64,000 bases of DNA from Pseudanabaena galeata CCNP1313 (GCF_029910235.1 NZ_CP112874.1:1674001-1738000), one strand, 5' to 3'. Shown: positions 28,971 to 39,862, counted from the first letter of the stretch. The notes: generated by a model from the sequence alone, not told the origin. Numbers and translations are program-made.

Positions 28971-30071
28971 TCAGGCTTCAGGCAGCACATCATCACCAAA
29001 CATTTCTTCTAAAGTTGTGAGATAAGGCTCAAACTCTTGGACATGTTCTTCGGAAAGATGGTTATGCATCTCTTGAGAAAGTAATCTTAACAAAGTGCGG
29101 ACTAGTTCCCAACTAACTTTTAAAGGTGGATAGAGCATGATGCAAAGAGGAAAAAGCTCTTGTTGAATTGAAGAAACACTTTTTTCCAACGCACAGAGAC
29201 AAAGATAAACTTGGAACATCTCAATATCGCGTAAGCTAGAAATACGAACTTGAGGCGAACTCAGCACGCCACTATGGCACTGATAGTCAGAATGCATAAT
29301 CAGGGTTTTCTGAGAAACTTGACGAGCAATTTCACTGGTTAATGTCAGCAGATGGCGTACAGCCGCCAGAGCGATATCATCATATTCCAGATTTCCTGCC
29401 GCTTCGTAGCATCTTTGCAAAGGCATGTAGAGGTGATCGTCAATGACCTTGAAGTAGGAGTTCACCATCAGTTTTTCTAGGGATGGCAGTGAATCAAGCA
29501 GTAGCTGTCCACTGTAATGAAACTGCATACTCACAAACCCGATCGCCCTTGGATCAACTGCTGTGTATTTTTTGCGAATCTTGCCCACACTTTGAGCGAT
29601 CGCTACTGAAAGTTGACCAACTGTTGGCAGTTGCGTATAACTTTCTAGCCTCAGATTCTGCCCATCGGCATTCAAGTCTATTTGTACTAGACGAGAATGC
29701 GAATTCTCTGTGTATATGTTGAGAGCTTGTTCCAATAAAAAACGAGAATCTGTGGCAATTTGCCAAGGATCAATTAGATCTGCGGAAATCCCATGGGCTT
29801 GCAACTGTCCCACCAGTAGACTTTCAGTCTTCGCCCATGCTTGAGCGCTAGAAAAACGCAAAGATTGCAATAGATTGGTTGCGGTAGATTTACGCCTTTC
29901 TGGGGAGAGGATTTCACCTAAATTATTAGATTGAATATCTCGTTTTGGTGAATCCGCTTGCAGATTTTGAATATACTTTTTTGCCCAAATGTTTGCGAGA
30001 GTCGGGACAGAATCACTGCTCACATTGTGAAAATCTTCTGCGAGATTATCTACAGAGGTATGTCTGATCAT
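28971..30071 (-). CDS. Uncharacterised cyanobacterial protein, 366 aa
   Basis: I do not recognise the family. The protein is soluble, with no signal peptide or membrane helix. It looks mostly helical in its C-terminal two thirds (ALAAVRHLLTLTSEIARQV, VRTLLRLLSQEMHNHL). The first 80 residues are polar and probably disordered. A central beta-type stretch (RLVQIDLNADGQNLRLESY) precedes it. It ends with an acidic tail. ATG 30071 is the most upstream good start. It has its own ~890-bp upstream region packed with repeats. Confidence 0.8.
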   Translation of the reverse strand: MIRHTSVDNLAEDFHNVSSDSVPTLANIWAKKYIQNLQADSPKRDIQSNNLGEILSPERRKSTATNLLQSLRFSSAQAWAKTESLLVGQLQAHGISADLIDPWQIATDSRFLLEQALNIYTENSHSRLVQIDLNADGQNLRLESYTQLPTVGQLSVAIAQSVGKIRKKYTAVDPRAIGFVSMQFHYSGQLLLDSLPSLEKLMVNSYFKVIDDHLYMPLQRCYEAAGNLEYDDIALAAVRHLLTLTSEIARQVSQKTLIMHSDYQCHSGVLSSPQVRISSLRDIEMFQVYLCLCALEKSVSSIQQELFPLCIMLYPPLKVSWELVRTLLRLLSQEMHNHLSEEHVQEFEPYLTTLEEMFGDDVLPEA

Positions 30072-30183
30072 TGAGACTCCGAGAGTAAAAGATTTTTTAA
30101 ATTATTGACATTATATTTCTTGCTTGGAACAGTAGCTAAGATTTAGGAAAAGCAAAACAATGATTGATTTCGCAATAATCACT
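30072..30183. other. Upstream region of the 366-aa gene
   Basis: This is AT-rich spacer with no recognisable feature. The leftward promoter must lie here or in the adjacent repeat. Confidence 0.4.
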
Positions 30184-30288
30184 TACAGCGTTTTGCGCTC
30201 AAACCCAAACCAAGAAAATTTTTGAAAGCGTTGCAACGCAACGCTTTCAAAAATTTTCTTGTGGTTCGTTTGATCGGTAATTGCTGTA
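30184..30288. repeat. TTACAGC-ended palindromic repeat (copy 1)
   Basis: The ends TTACAGCG and GCTGTA are inverted. Inside is a 24-bp perfect hairpin starting CAAGAAAATTTTTGAAAGC (30210-30262). The right side TGATCGGTAATTGC recurs at 43073. Confidence 0.85.
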
Positions 30289-30334
30289 GGGCATTGCTCA
30301 GCCAAGGGTGATAATCGCTGAATCTACCATTTCG

Positions 30335-30400
30335 TGCCAGCTAATACCAAAGCATATACCAAAGCATAAAATGGAGCGTAGCCATTTTGTGCTTTTAAAA
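30335..30400. repeat. Degenerate palindromic repeat
   Basis: Two copies of ACCAAAGCATA and an AAAATGG.../...CCATTTTGTGCTTT pair resemble the small hairpins at 42068, 42833 and 59690. Confidence 0.5.
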
Positions 30401-30498
30401 CCCTTACTGTGTCTGGTTTTTAATTGACGAATGTGTGGTGACACTTTCGTGATTCTTACCTGATAAACCGCAAAAGCAAAAAAACAAATGCTGCAATT

Positions 30499-30597
30499 GG
30501 GGCTTGGAAACCAAGCCCCTACCTTTACAGACATGTAGAGATTTGGTCTCCAAAACCTCTTTTACAGCACTAAGCGTTGTAAAAGAGGTTTTGGAGA
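30499..30597. repeat. Two palindromes of the GGGGCTTGG / GTCTCC type
   Basis: GGGGCTTGG-AAA-CCAAGCCCC at 30499-30519 is followed by 21-bp arms starting GTCTCCAAAACC at 30546-30597. Related motifs form the interior of the mobile element at 52833. Confidence 0.8.
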
Positions 30598-30679
30598 CAT
30601 GATGACTATCTTTGATCTATGTAACAACATAGGTTTGGGTGGAGTTGGATAGAATTTCCACAATCAAACAGGGATTAGT

Positions 30680-30909
30680 AAATTCCATCTATTTTTGCTC
30701 AACAAAAATTTGCTGATTATCAACAAATAGAAACTCTAGAGGAATATGTCCTAGTCAACACCTAACGCCAGCGCCTTGACTGTTTCTGCCGCAATCAAGA
30801 AGGACTTTGGGTATTAAAGTCTTACTCTGGAGAACAAGATAAATTCCAATTGTCGAGCATCAATTTTGAAGGGAAATTTGCCGATCTTTATGAAGACGTG
30901 ACATTTTAG
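30680..30909 (+). pseudogene. Remnant of a Uma2-family protein (C-terminal part)
   Basis: From 30706 the frame reads KFADYQQIETLEEYVLVNT, then a TAA stop, then RQRLDCFCRN and LWVLKSYSGEQD, ending LYEDVTF and TAG at 30909. This is the typical C-terminal half of Uma2 (DUF820) proteins. One base change (CAA to TAA) would restore it. Upstream sequence in frame is broken by further stops, and no N-terminal half remains. It lies just before an intact Uma2 gene. Confidence 0.75.
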
Positions 30910-30967
30910 CAAAGGCGATCGCCTATAATGCTCACTAGATAGCAAAGATACTTTTGCGGTGATTCCG

Positions 30968-31738
30968 ATGCTCCAAATCGATCTCAAACATCTCCCCACC
31001 AGTGACGAATTACCCGATTCTGATGATACGTCTGTGGATAATGAAGACCAGAATTTTTTACCAAATCTATTATTGTTCTTATTGGAATATATTTGGAAAA
31101 GTCGCGACGATTGGTACTTTGGTGTCGATATGGGTATCTATCACACCACTGGCGTGAGTCCCAGAATTCCCAGAATTCCCGATGGATTTTTGAGCTTAGG
31201 TGTGGAGCGGCGTAAAAATGGCGGTTCGCGTAGCAGCTATGTGATGTGGGAAGAGGAATATACTGCACCGATTTTGACCTTAGAAGTTGTCTCCCATAGC
31301 TATGGTGATGAATATGAGAAAAAGCTAGATATTTATCGCAAATTGGGTGTCAAATATTATGTGATTTATAATCCTCAATTCTGGCGGCGCGATGGACATT
31401 TGCCCTTTGAGGTTTATACATTGGTTGACGGTAATTATCAATTGCAGATTGGTGAGCCGCTATGGATGCCAGAAATCGGTTTGGGGATTGGGCGTTGTGT
31501 ATTGCCGAGCGATCGCTTTAGGCGCGAAGTTTTAAGTTGGTTTGATGACAGAGGTCAGCGTTATCTCACTACTGACGAACAGGCTGACATGGAAAGTCAG
31601 CGTGCTAATTTCGAGCGACAACGAGCTAATGCCGAAAATCAAAAGGCTCAGTCTGAGCAACTACGGGCTGATGCTGCCGAAAAACAGGTGGAGTTGTTGT
31701 TGGCAAAGTTGCGATCACTTGGTATTGATGAGGAGTAA
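30968..31738 (+). CDS. Uma2-family (DUF820) PD-(D/E)XK-like protein
   Basis: 256 aa from ATG 30968; a GTG at 30959 is an alternative. Uma2 proteins are abundant in cyanobacteria and have a restriction-endonuclease-like fold of uncertain function. Visible core elements are VSPRIPRIPDGFLSL (the PD motif), TAPILTLEVVSHSYGDEYEKKLDIYRKLGVKYYVIYNP (the EVxS...K core), and a C-terminal coiled coil rich in Gln/Glu/Arg/Ala (about 200-256) that repeats the motif QRAN. A decayed Uma2 relative lies directly upstream. Confidence 0.88.
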   Translation: MLQIDLKHLPTSDELPDSDDTSVDNEDQNFLPNLLLFLLEYIWKSRDDWYFGVDMGIYHTTGVSPRIPRIPDGFLSLGVERRKNGGSRSSYVMWEEEYTAPILTLEVVSHSYGDEYEKKLDIYRKLGVKYYVIYNPQFWRRDGHLPFEVYTLVDGNYQLQIGEPLWMPEIGLGIGRCVLPSDRFRREVLSWFDDRGQRYLTTDEQADMESQRANFERQRANAENQKAQSEQLRADAAEKQVELLLAKLRSLGIDEE

Positions 31739-31805
31739 AACGTCACTATCAAAATCGCGATCGCAAGAAATGTAAAATAGGTTTAGCTCATATTGTCGTG
31801 AAACT

Positions 31806-34373
31806 ATGCCCGTACCCGTTGAACAGTTACTTAACTCCGAAATCCTCAAACCTGCTCGTTATTTAGGTAATGAGTTTGGCGCAGTGCATAAGCCTTGGGA
31901 GCAGGCGATCGTGCGCTGGTCGCTGACCTATCCTGAAATTTATGAGGTGGGTGCATCAAACTTGGGGCATATCATTCTTTACAGCATCATTAATTCTCAA
32001 GATGGGCAACTTTGCGATCGCGCCTATCTCCCCGCACCTGACCTCTCAGCAAAACTCCGCGAAACCAAAACAGATTTGTTTGCTGTCGAGTCTAAGCGAT
32101 CGCTGCGGGAATTTGACATTTTAGGCTTTAGTCTTAGTTATGAACTAGGCGCAACCAATGTTTTGGAAATGTTTGACCTTGCCAATATTCCCATGACTTG
32201 GCGAGAAAGGAGTGAGTTAAGTATAGAGGAATGTCCTTTAATCTTTGCAGGGGGACAAACTGCCACTTCTAATCCTGAACCCTATGCGGACTTTTTTGAT
32301 TTCTTTGCCCTTGGTGATGGTGAAGAACTATTACCTGAAATTGGCGAAGTTCTCAAAGCCTGCAAATTAGCAGGGAAGGATCGCCGTGAAACTCTCTTGG
32401 CGCTTGCCAATGAGGTTAATGGTGTCTATGTGCCAGCATTTTATGACATGGATGAGAAAACGGGCGCAGTTACTCCCAACCGTAGCGACGTTTCTCCCCG
32501 TGCGTTACGGCGGGTGGCTACACCAATGCCTGAACATAGTATTGGCTTAGTTCCCCTCGTGGAAACAGTTCACGATCGCCTCGTCATCGAAATTAGAAGA
32601 GGCTGTACTCGCGGCTGTCGCTTTTGCCAACCTGGGATGCTCACCCGTCCCGCCCGTGATGTCGAGCCTGAAAAAGTTGTCGATACCATTGAGAAAGCCA
32701 TTCGTGAAACAGGATATAACGAGTTCTCTTTGCTTTCCCTATCCTGTTCCGATTATCTCGCCTTACCATCGGTAGGCGTACAGATCAAGAATCGCTTCAA
32801 AGATGAACATGTGACGCTCTCATTGCCTAGCCAAAGAGTCGATCGCTTTGATGAGAACATAGCCCATATGCTGCGTAGTGGTGATGGTCGTCAGCAGGGG
32901 CTAACCTTTGCCCCTGAAGCGGGAACCCAACGCTTGCGGGATGTGATTAATAAGGGCTTGACCGATGAAGAGCTATTGCAAGGTGTAAAAACTGCCTATG
33001 TTGAAGGTTGGGATAAGGTCAAACTCTATTTCATGATTGGCTTGCCGACGGAAACCGATGAAGATGTGATTGGTATCGTTAATACAGTGGAATGGCTCCA
33101 AAATGAATGCTCGCAAAAGGGAAGGAAGAAAATCTCCTTTAACTTGACTATTTCTAACTTCACGCCCAAGCCTCATACACCTTTTCAATGGTTCACTGTC
33201 TCTAGTGGTGAGTTTGTGCGGAAGCAGCAATTACTTCGCAAGGAGTTTCGTCGTCTCAGTGGAGTGAAAGTGAACTATACCGAAGTTCGCATCAGTGCGA
33301 TGGAGGACTTTGTTGGGCGTGGCGATCGCCGTTTGGGTAAAGTGCTGTATCGTGCTTGGCAACTGGGTGCAGGTATGGACTCATGGTTTGAAAATACCGA
33401 AAAAGCTTTTGGCGCTTGGACACAGGCGATCGCCGAGGCAGATCTAGTTTGGGATGCACCATCGTTAAAAATGGAGGATGCTTTACCTTGGGATCACATT
33501 GATACGGGTATCGATAAACAATGGTTGATCGAAGATTGGGAAAGAGCGATCGCGGCTCAGATCGTTCCTGACTGTTCCTTTGGTGGTTGTTCCCATTGTG
33601 GAGTCTGTGGCCCTGAATTTGGACATAACGAGGTGATTCCACCGCCCGAAGTGCCGCCTATTTCTCTAGAGAAGCCCAAAGTACCGCCCAGAGTTCAACG
33701 CATCCGCCTCAAGTTTGGCAAATTAGGCGATATGAGTCTAATTTCTCATCTAGACCTGCATCGATTCTTCCAACGTGCGGCTAGGAGGGCTGCTTTGCCT
33801 GTTGCTCATACTGAAGGTTTCAATCCATTACCACGTATTTCCATCGCGAAGGCTCTGCCGCTCGGTCAAACTAGCAGCGCTGAGTTTGTGGATTTTGAGC
33901 TAACAGCAACTATGCCCATTGAAGAATTTCAAGAACGTTTCAAAGCAGAATTAGATGCGGATCTGCCAATTTATGCGATCGAAGAGGTTCCTGTTCATGC
34001 GCCTTCTTTGGATGCGATGCTCGAAGTGGCTGAATATACGCTCACTTGCGCCTTTATTACGCCAAAAGAACGTAATGCGGCGGATATTATGGATTTGCTA
34101 GAAGGTGCGAGTTATTGTGTGCTAGCAGCAACTTCGATCCAAATGCCGAAAGTCTCGAAATCAGGTCGCAATCAGATGTTGGAATTACGCGATCGCTTGT
34201 TTGCGATCAATGTCATCAACCCAGATCCTGAGTTGCCCAAAATCCATTTTATGGGAAGTTGTAAGCCTGATAGCAATCTCAAACCTGAGTATGTGGTCTA
34301 TATGATGAATAAGTATCTTGCAGAAGAAGATGAAATTAAATTAGTCAAAGTTCATCGCGAATCGATGCGCTAA
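31806..34373 (+). CDS. B12-binding-like radical SAM protein with C-terminal DUF2344
   Basis: An 855-aa fusion typical of cyanobacteria (TIGR03960 plus TIGR03936 types). The N-terminal cobalamin-binding-like region (about 1-200) includes LGFSLSYELGATNVLEMFDLA. The radical SAM core (about 250-480) has the cluster motif RRGCTRGCRFC. A second cysteine-rich patch, DCSFGGCSHCGVCG, lies near residue 595. The C-terminal DUF2344 domain (about 635-855) starts RIRLKFGKLGDM. The substrate is unknown; a tRNA or cofactor modification is often suggested. A degenerate copy of its last ~155 bp occurs again at 35007-35169. Confidence 0.93.
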   Translation: MPVPVEQLLNSEILKPARYLGNEFGAVHKPWEQAIVRWSLTYPEIYEVGASNLGHIILYSIINSQDGQLCDRAYLPAPDLSAKLRETKTDLFAVESKRSLREFDILGFSLSYELGATNVLEMFDLANIPMTWRERSELSIEECPLIFAGGQTATSNPEPYADFFDFFALGDGEELLPEIGEVLKACKLAGKDRRETLLALANEVNGVYVPAFYDMDEKTGAVTPNRSDVSPRALRRVATPMPEHSIGLVPLVETVHDRLVIEIRRGCTRGCRFCQPGMLTRPARDVEPEKVVDTIEKAIRETGYNEFSLLSLSCSDYLALPSVGVQIKNRFKDEHVTLSLPSQRVDRFDENIAHMLRSGDGRQQGLTFAPEAGTQRLRDVINKGLTDEELLQGVKTAYVEGWDKVKLYFMIGLPTETDEDVIGIVNTVEWLQNECSQKGRKKISFNLTISNFTPKPHTPFQWFTVSSGEFVRKQQLLRKEFRRLSGVKVNYTEVRISAMEDFVGRGDRRLGKVLYRAWQLGAGMDSWFENTEKAFGAWTQAIAEADLVWDAPSLKMEDALPWDHIDTGIDKQWLIEDWERAIAAQIVPDCSFGGCSHCGVCGPEFGHNEVIPPPEVPPISLEKPKVPPRVQRIRLKFGKLGDMSLISHLDLHRFFQRAARRAALPVAHTEGFNPLPRISIAKALPLGQTSSAEFVDFELTATMPIEEFQERFKAELDADLPIYAIEEVPVHAPSLDAMLEVAEYTLTCAFITPKERNAADIMDLLEGASYCVLAATSIQMPKVSKSGRNQMLELRDRLFAINVINPDPELPKIHFMGSCKPDSNLKPEYVVYMMNKYLAEEDEIKLVKVHRESMR

Positions 34374-34380
34374 TCATCCT

Positions 34381-34406
34381 AGGCAAGGGACTTAAGTCCC
34401 TTGCCT
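34381..34406. repeat. Perfect 26-bp palindrome
   Basis: AGGCAAGGGACTT and its exact complement, seven bases after the radical SAM stop codon. Confidence 0.8.
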
Positions 34407-34441
34407 AAATGTTACTGACAGGACAAATTTAAGGCTTTAAT

Positions 34442-35002
34442 ATGGCTAAACTAACTCTACCGCAAGCTTGCTTTCTAATTCATCACAAAATACCTTTATC
34501 TCAAGTCTTTGATGCGACGGGTATGAAAAAGAAGGAATACCAAAAGGTAATGAAAGATTTGGGTATGACTATTGCGATTGGATTAAATCCTTGTACAGCA
34601 AGAGAAAGACATACTCTTAAAGATAAATATGGTCATTGCGTTCAATGTGAAACTAATAACTTCGCTTTTCAGAAACGTTACAACGAGTTGGGATTCATTT
34701 ATGTTGCAAGCTCTGAGAGCATTGGATTAGTAAAAATTGGTACAGCAAAAGATACTGCAAAAAGAGAATACAGTCTGAATAACGTCGGATATGGTGGTTG
34801 TAATGATTGGAAAATCCAATTTACTCAACAATATGAGAAAATGGGTCGCATAGAATTTGATGTGCATCAATCTTTGAAAACTTACAGCGTTTCTAAAGAG
34901 TATTGGAGACAAGGTAATCCAGTTGAGTGTAGTGAGCTTTTTAACTGTTCAGTTGAATTAGCCATCAAAACTATTGAAGATAATATTTTGCGGTATCGAT
35001 AA
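34442..35002 (+). CDS. GIY-YIG-like (T5orf172-type) protein
   Basis: 186 aa. The central part FIYVASSESIGLVKIGTAKD followed by a conserved Arg resembles the GIY-YIG superfamily T5orf172/MUG113 domain, where the first motif is Y-V and the second is V-K-I-G. An N-terminal helix-turn-helix-like stretch (QACFLIHHKIPLSQVFDATG) and a small Cys/His patch (HTLKDKYGHCVQCE) precede it. Catalytic residues cannot be confirmed without alignment. It lies 68 bp after the radical SAM gene and is followed by a duplicated relic of that gene's end, which suggests it arrived as an insertion. Confidence 0.65.
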   Translation: MAKLTLPQACFLIHHKIPLSQVFDATGMKKKEYQKVMKDLGMTIAIGLNPCTARERHTLKDKYGHCVQCETNNFAFQKRYNELGFIYVASSESIGLVKIGTAKDTAKREYSLNNVGYGGCNDWKIQFTQQYEKMGRIEFDVHQSLKTYSVSKEYWRQGNPVECSELFNCSVELAIKTIEDNILRYR

Positions 35003-35006
35003 TTAG

Positions 35007-35169
35007 ACAATTTCTTGAATGCTAATCTTGAGTTTTCCAAAGTTAGTTTTATGCATAGATGCCAACATGACAGCAATCTCAACACTGAATATGTAATCTA
35101 TATGATGAATAAGTATTTTGCAGAAGAGGAAAATTGCTCAAGGTTCGGTGGGCATCGATGCGCTAAAAA
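35007..35169 (+). pseudogene. Degenerate duplicate of the radical SAM gene 3' end
   Basis: In one frame this reads FMHRCQHDSNLNTEYVIYM and then MNKYFAEEE, against FMGSCKPDSNLKPEYVVYM and MNKYLAEED in the intact gene (34250-34340). DNA similarity extends from about 35007 and ends at the shared ATCGATGCGCTAA. Divergence is about 30%, so it is not a recent copy. Confidence 0.8.
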
Positions 35170-35191
35170 ATAAGCAATACAGGTTTTTCTA

Positions 35192-35218
35192 TGAAGGCGG
35201 CGCTCCGCGCCGCCTTCA
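35192..35218. terminator. GC-rich hairpin after gltS
   Basis: TGAAGGCGGCGC-TCC-GCGCCGCCTTCA, perfect 12-bp arms, seven bases past the gltS stop on the leftward strand. Confidence 0.65.
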
Positions 35219-35224
35219 CTTATT

Positions 35225-38200
35225 TTAGACTGTTGCTGCTACAGGTACTGCATCCGTAGCTTCAGGGCTATTCTGCTCTGAAGGTGGTACAACTTGCCAG
35301 AACTTCGGCAAATAGCTAGACCAATTATCGAGAATTTCCTTCGCTCTAGAACTACCAGTATACTCATAGCTAGATTGAATCGATTCCTTTAGCTGATTCT
35401 CACCTGCGACGGTGCAAACCCGTTGGACTTTGAGAACTTCTTGGCTTAAGCGCTCTTTGAACTTACCATCAATATCAAGGAAATAAGCAATTCCGCCTGT
35501 CATCCCAGCGCCAACATTACGACCTGTGGTTCCTAGAACTACAACTACGCCACCCGTCATATATTCAGAGCAGTGGTCACCTGTTCCTTCCACTACTGCC
35601 TTTGCACCAGAGTTCCGCACTCCGAAACGTTCGCCAGCACGTCCATGCACAAACAGATAGCCACCCGTTGCTCCATATAGGCAGGTGTTGCCAATGATGG
35701 CATTGTCCGCAGGATTGAAGGTGCAATCAGGTTTTGGCTTGATGCTGATTGTGCCACCATTCATCCCTTTGCCAATGTAGTCATTGGCTTCACCGACTAG
35801 AGATAGATTCAAGCCATTGATATTGAATGCGCCGAAGCTTTGACCTGCTGCGCCTACAAATTCGAGATTGAGGTGGCTAGCTAGTCCAGAGTTACCATAT
35901 TGCTTAGCGATCGCCCCAGATACTCTCGCAGGCACTGAACGATCAGTATTAACGATCGCATAGGTTTTACTTAAATCAGTTTGATTAGCGATCGCATCCT
36001 GCACTTCGAGATCTGCCAAGATTTCGTCATCAAGAACTGCACCATTGCTATGGGAAGTTGGAGAATGCTCTAACCAACTGCGATCGCTCTTGGTGTCAGG
36101 GAGATTGATGAGGCAACCTAAATCTACTTGATTGAGATTAAGTTTAGCGAGTTTCAAGTCTTGACGCTGAGCCAATAGGTCAGAACGTCCGATGATCTCT
36201 TTGAGGGATTTGTAACCGAGCTTCGCAAGGATTTGACGTACTTCTTCAGCGACAAAGTAAAGGAAGTTAACCACATGTTCAGGCGTTCCAGGGAAGCGTT
36301 TGCGGAACTGCTCTAGTTGCGAAGTGACACCGACGGGGCATTTGTTTGTGTGACATACTCGCGCCATGATACAACCTTCAGCAATCATCGCCGCCGTACC
36401 GAAGCCGTATTCTTCACCACCGAGGAGAGCGGCGATCGCCACATCCCAACCAGTTTTAAATCCGCCATCGACACGCAACAGGACGCGATCGCGCAATTTA
36501 TTACCCATCAGCACCGTATGCACTTCTGCTAGCCCTAGTTCCCAAGGTGAGCCAGCGTGCTTAATCGAACTTAGGGGTGATGCGCCCGTACCACCATCGT
36601 AGCCAGAAATTTGGATGATGTCGGCATTTGCCTTAGCTACACCTGCGGCGATCGTGCCGATTCCAATTTCTGATACTAGTTTTACAGATACCTTTGCCGT
36701 GGGATTGATCTGATGCAAATCATAAATCAACTGCGCGAGGTCTTCGATGGAATAGATGTCATGGTGTGGAGGAGGCGAAATTAGCGATACCCCTGCTTTG
36801 GAATTTCTCAACATGGCAATATAGCTGCTGACTTTTGGTCCTGGCAACTGTCCGCCTTCTCCAGGTTTCGCACCTTGAGCGACTTTAATTTCTAGTTGAT
36901 TAGAACTCACTAGATAGGAAGGAGTGACTCCAAAACGTCCCGATGCAATCTGTTTAATTGCTGAGTTTGCTGTGTCACCATTCTTCAAACCTTTGAGATG
37001 AGGGAATGTTGCCGAAATACCATTAGCATCCACATCATTAATTGGTAGATAGCGAATCGGATCTTCACCACCTTCACCGCAGTTCGATTTACCACCAACA
37101 CGATTCATCGCGATCGCAAGGACTTCATGGGCTTCACGGCTCAAGGCTCCGAGGGACATGGCTCCCGTACAGAAGCGCTTCAGAATTTCAGAAACATCTT
37201 CGACTTCTTCTAGGGGAATGCTAGGGCGATCGCTCTTAAATTCGAGTAAATCACGTAGCGCCGTTGGTGTGCGATTCTGTAACTGTGTGCGATAGACTTC
37301 GTAATGATCATAGCCATCATCCGCTACTGCTTTATGCAAAGCCTTTGCCATTTCAGGACTGTTCATGTGGTACTCACCCGTGGGGCGATACTGCACAAAG
37401 CCGTAGTTCTCTAGCTTTTTGATTTGCAATTCAGGGAAGGCTTGAGAATGGAAACTGAGTAATTCCGATGCAATATCAGCGAAGTTAACACCACCAACGC
37501 GGGAAACTGTTCCCTTAAAGCAATTGGTAATTACTTCTTCGCCAATACCGATCGCCTCAAAGATTTGTGCGCCACTGTAGCTCGACAGGAGCGAAATCCC
37601 CATTTTCGAGAGAATCTTTAATAATCCGCCTTCAACTGCTTTACGATAGCTATCTTGAACCTGAGTAATTGTCAGGGACTTGATTTTGCCCTGTTGCATT
37701 TGCATTTGGGTCTTGGCTTTACCCCACCATTGGCGGGTGGTTTCCAAGGCTAGGTAAGGACAGATGGCACTGGCTCCATAACCGATCAAGCAAGCAAAAT
37801 GATGGGTACTCCAACATTGAGCCGTTTCCACAATGATCGAAGCTTTCATCCGAAGCCCTTCGGTACAGAGACGGTGATGGACAGCACCCACGGCTAGCAA
37901 TGGGGGAATATAGGCACTTTCAGCGCTCAAGTTGCGATCGCTTAAAATCAACAATTTTGCGCCATCACGAACCGCATTTACAGCAGCATCACTGAGCTTA
38001 GTGATCGCCTCCTTCAGTCCATTAGCTCCTGAGGCGATCGTGAATAACATATCTAATTTTGCCGAAGCAAAACCTAATGATTGCAGCTCATCAAGCTCTG
38101 CTTCATTGATTACGGGACTCTTTACCTTAATCTGATTAGCCGCCTCAGGAGTGGCAAGGAGCAAATTCGCTCTTTCTCCTAAGAACATCGATAAAGACAT

Positions 38201-39862
38201 CACCGTTCCCTCACGCAGAGGATCGATTGGTGGATTAGTCACCTGTGCAAAGCGTTGCTTAAAGTAGTCATAGAGCAGGTGGGGACGTTGCGACAAAAAT
38301 GCAAGGGGTGCATCATCGCCCATGCAGAAGACTGGCTCCTTTCCATCTTGAGCCATAGCTTCAATCACCATTTCCACGTCTTCGAGGGTGTAGCCAAAGG
38401 CGGTTTGATAGGTAAGAACTTTCTGCTCATCAAGGGTTGGCACTTCTGCAAAAGGTTTGACTTCCAGATTCTTCCGATATTGTTTAATCCATTCACCATA
38501 GGGATGAGCCTTCGCGACTCGCTCCTTAATTTCCCAGTTGTGGAGAATCTCATGGGTTTGCAAATCCACAGCGATCGTTTGCCCAGGACCAAGGCGACCT
38601 TTTTCAATGATATCCGTTTCAGGAATATCCACAGTTCCTGCTTCTGAGCTAACGATCACCATGCCATCATTAGTAATCATGTAACGAGCAGGACGTAAGC
38701 CATTGCGATCCAGCGCCGCACCGACGATTTTGCCATCACTGAAGGCTAACAAGGCGGGGCCATCCCAAGCTTCTTGTAAGCCACTGTAATATTCGTAGAA
38801 ATCAACGATTGCTTGGCGATCGCTTAAATCTGGTTGATTCTCATAGGCTTCTGGCACAAGGATCATCATTGCCTCAAGTGGACTATGCCCTGTCTCAATT
38901 AGCAATTCAAAAACGTGATCGAGTGTTGCTGAATCGCTCTCATTTGGCTTAAGAATGGGTAGCAAATCCTTGAGGCGATCGCCCTTTGCGTCTACCCAAG
39001 TAGGATGGGTGAGATCGCCTTGACGAGCAAGGAACCAATTGGTATTTCCCTGCAAAGTATTAATTTCACCATTGTGACCGAGAAAACGCATCGGTTGAGC
39101 AAGGGGCCATTTTGGTAAGGTATTGGTGCTAAAACGACGGTGATAGATGGCATAAGCCGACACATAATCGGGATTTTGCAGGTCTGCATAAAACGCATCC
39201 AATACCGCCGATCGCACCATCCCTTTATAAATGACAGTGGCGTTAGACAGAGATGGCACATAAAAATCGCTAGGGAGATCAGGAGCTAGCTTTTTGACCT
39301 CAAGTTTAATGCGCCGACGGGTAATGTAAATCGCTCTCTCAATCTGATCGATCTGTTGATGATCGGCATCCGCCACGAAAATCGCTTGTTCGATCTGGGG
39401 TTGATTTTCCCTAGCTTGAACACCCAATACCTCTGGATTTACAGGCACAATTCGCCATCGTAGGAGTTTTAAGCCTTCTTCTGCGGCAATTCTCTCGGTA
39501 ATGGCGCGACATTTAGCCGCATGATCCTCATCCTGTGGCAAGAAAAACATCCCCAAAGCTGAATGCTCAGGATCGATGGCTAAATCTGTAAATTCCTTTT
39601 GTAACAAACCCCAAGGAATTGCGGTCATCAAACCTGCACCATCGCCCGAATCTTGATCGGCGCTACATCCGCCGCGATGTTCCATACAAGTCAGTGCTTT
39701 GAGAGAATTGCTCACAATCTTATGGCTAGCACGACCTTCTTTGTCCGCAATAAATCCTACCCCACAGGCATCACGCTCTTCCACCAGCCAGTAGGGCCCT
39801 TGGACAAGATTATTAGTTCCAGACTGATTAGACTGACTTATATTCACGCGGCTCACTTCCAT
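35225..39862 (-). CDS. gltS: Glutamate synthase, ferredoxin-type large subunit
   Basis: About 1545 aa from ATG 39862; a TTG at 39883 would add seven residues. It converts glutamine plus 2-oxoglutarate to two glutamates in the GS-GOGAT cycle. The class II amidotransferase domain starts at the cysteine of [15 protein letters not shown], which becomes N-terminal after removal of a ~33-residue propeptide. The central domain, the FMN-binding synthase barrel ([19 protein letters not shown]; cluster cysteines in [10 protein letters not shown]) and the C-terminal GXGXG beta-helix follow. It stands alone without a gltD-type small subunit, which favours the ferredoxin-dependent enzyme, but gltB cannot be fully excluded. 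No NtcA-type GTAN8TAC was found close upstream. Confidence 0.95.
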   Translation of the reverse strand: MEVSRVNISQSNQSGTNNLVQGPYWLVEERDACGVGFIADKEGRASHKIVSNSLKALTCMEHRGGCSADQDSGDGAGLMTAIPWGLLQKEFTDLAIDPEHSALGMFFLPQDEDHAAKCRAITERIAAEEGLKLLRWRIVPVNPEVLGVQARENQPQIEQAIFVADADHQQIDQIERAIYITRRRIKLEVKKLAPDLPSDFYVPSLSNATVIYKGMVRSAVLDAFYADLQNPDYVSAYAIYHRRFSTNTLPKWPLAQPMRFLGHNGEINTLQGNTNWFLARQGDLTHPTWVDAKGDRLKDLLPILKPNESDSATLDHVFELLIETGHSPLEAMMILVPEAYENQPDLSDRQAIVDFYEYYSGLQEAWDGPALLAFSDGKIVGAALDRNGLRPARYMITNDGMVIVSSEAGTVDIPETDIIEKGRLGPGQTIAVDLQTHEILHNWEIKERVAKAHPYGEWIKQYRKNLEVKPFAEVPTLDEQKVLTYQTAFGYTLEDVEMVIEAMAQDGKEPVFCMGDDAPLAFLSQRPHLLYDYFKQRFAQVTNPPIDPLREGTVMSLSMFLGERANLLLATPEAANQIKVKSPVINEAELDELQSLGFASAKLDMLFTIASGANGLKEAITKLSDAAVNAVRDGAKLLILSDRNLSAESAYIPPLLAVGAVHHRLCTEGLRMKASIIVETAQCWSTHHFACLIGYGASAICPYLALETTRQWWGKAKTQMQMQQGKIKSLTITQVQDSYRKAVEGGLLKILSKMGISLLSSYSGAQIFEAIGIGEEVITNCFKGTVSRVGGVNFADIASELLSFHSQAFPELQIKKLENYGFVQYRPTGEYHMNSPEMAKALHKAVADDGYDHYEVYRTQLQNRTPTALRDLLEFKSDRPSIPLEEVEDVSEILKRFCTGAMSLGALSREAHEVLAIAMNRVGGKSNCGEGGEDPIRYLPINDVDANGISATFPHLKGLKNGDTANSAIKQIASGRFGVTPSYLVSSNQLEIKVAQGAKPGEGGQLPGPKVSSYIAMLRNSKAGVSLISPPPHHDIYSIEDLAQLIYDLHQINPTAKVSVKLVSEIGIGTIAAGVAKANADIIQISGYDGGTGASPLSSIKHAGSPWELGLAEVHTVLMGNKLRDRVLLRVDGGFKTGWDVAIAALLGGEEYGFGTAAMIAEGCIMARVCHTNKCPVGVTSQLEQFRKRFPGTPEHVVNFLYFVAEEVRQILAKLGYKSLKEIIGRSDLLAQRQDLKLAKLNLNQVDLGCLINLPDTKSDRSWLEHSPTSHSNGAVLDDEILADLEVQDAIANQTDLSKTYAIVNTDRSVPARVSGAIAKQYGNSGLASHLNLEFVGAAGQSFGAFNINGLNLSLVGEANDYIGKGMNGGTISIKPKPDCTFNPADNAIIGNTCLYGATGGYLFVHGRAGERFGVRNSGAKAVVEGTGDHCSEYMTGGVVVVLGTTGRNVGAGMTGGIAYFLDIDGKFKERLSQEVLKVQRVCTVAGENQLKESIQSSYEYTGSSRAKEILDNWSSYLPKFWQVVPPSEQNSPEATDAVPVAATV

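Noticed and set aside
30298-30534. 78-codon leftward ORF with Cys-rich start
   Set aside because: It is composed of palindromic repeat sequence (GGGGCTTGG and AAAATGG hairpins), has no ribosome site, and its codons follow the repeats, so it is not a gene.
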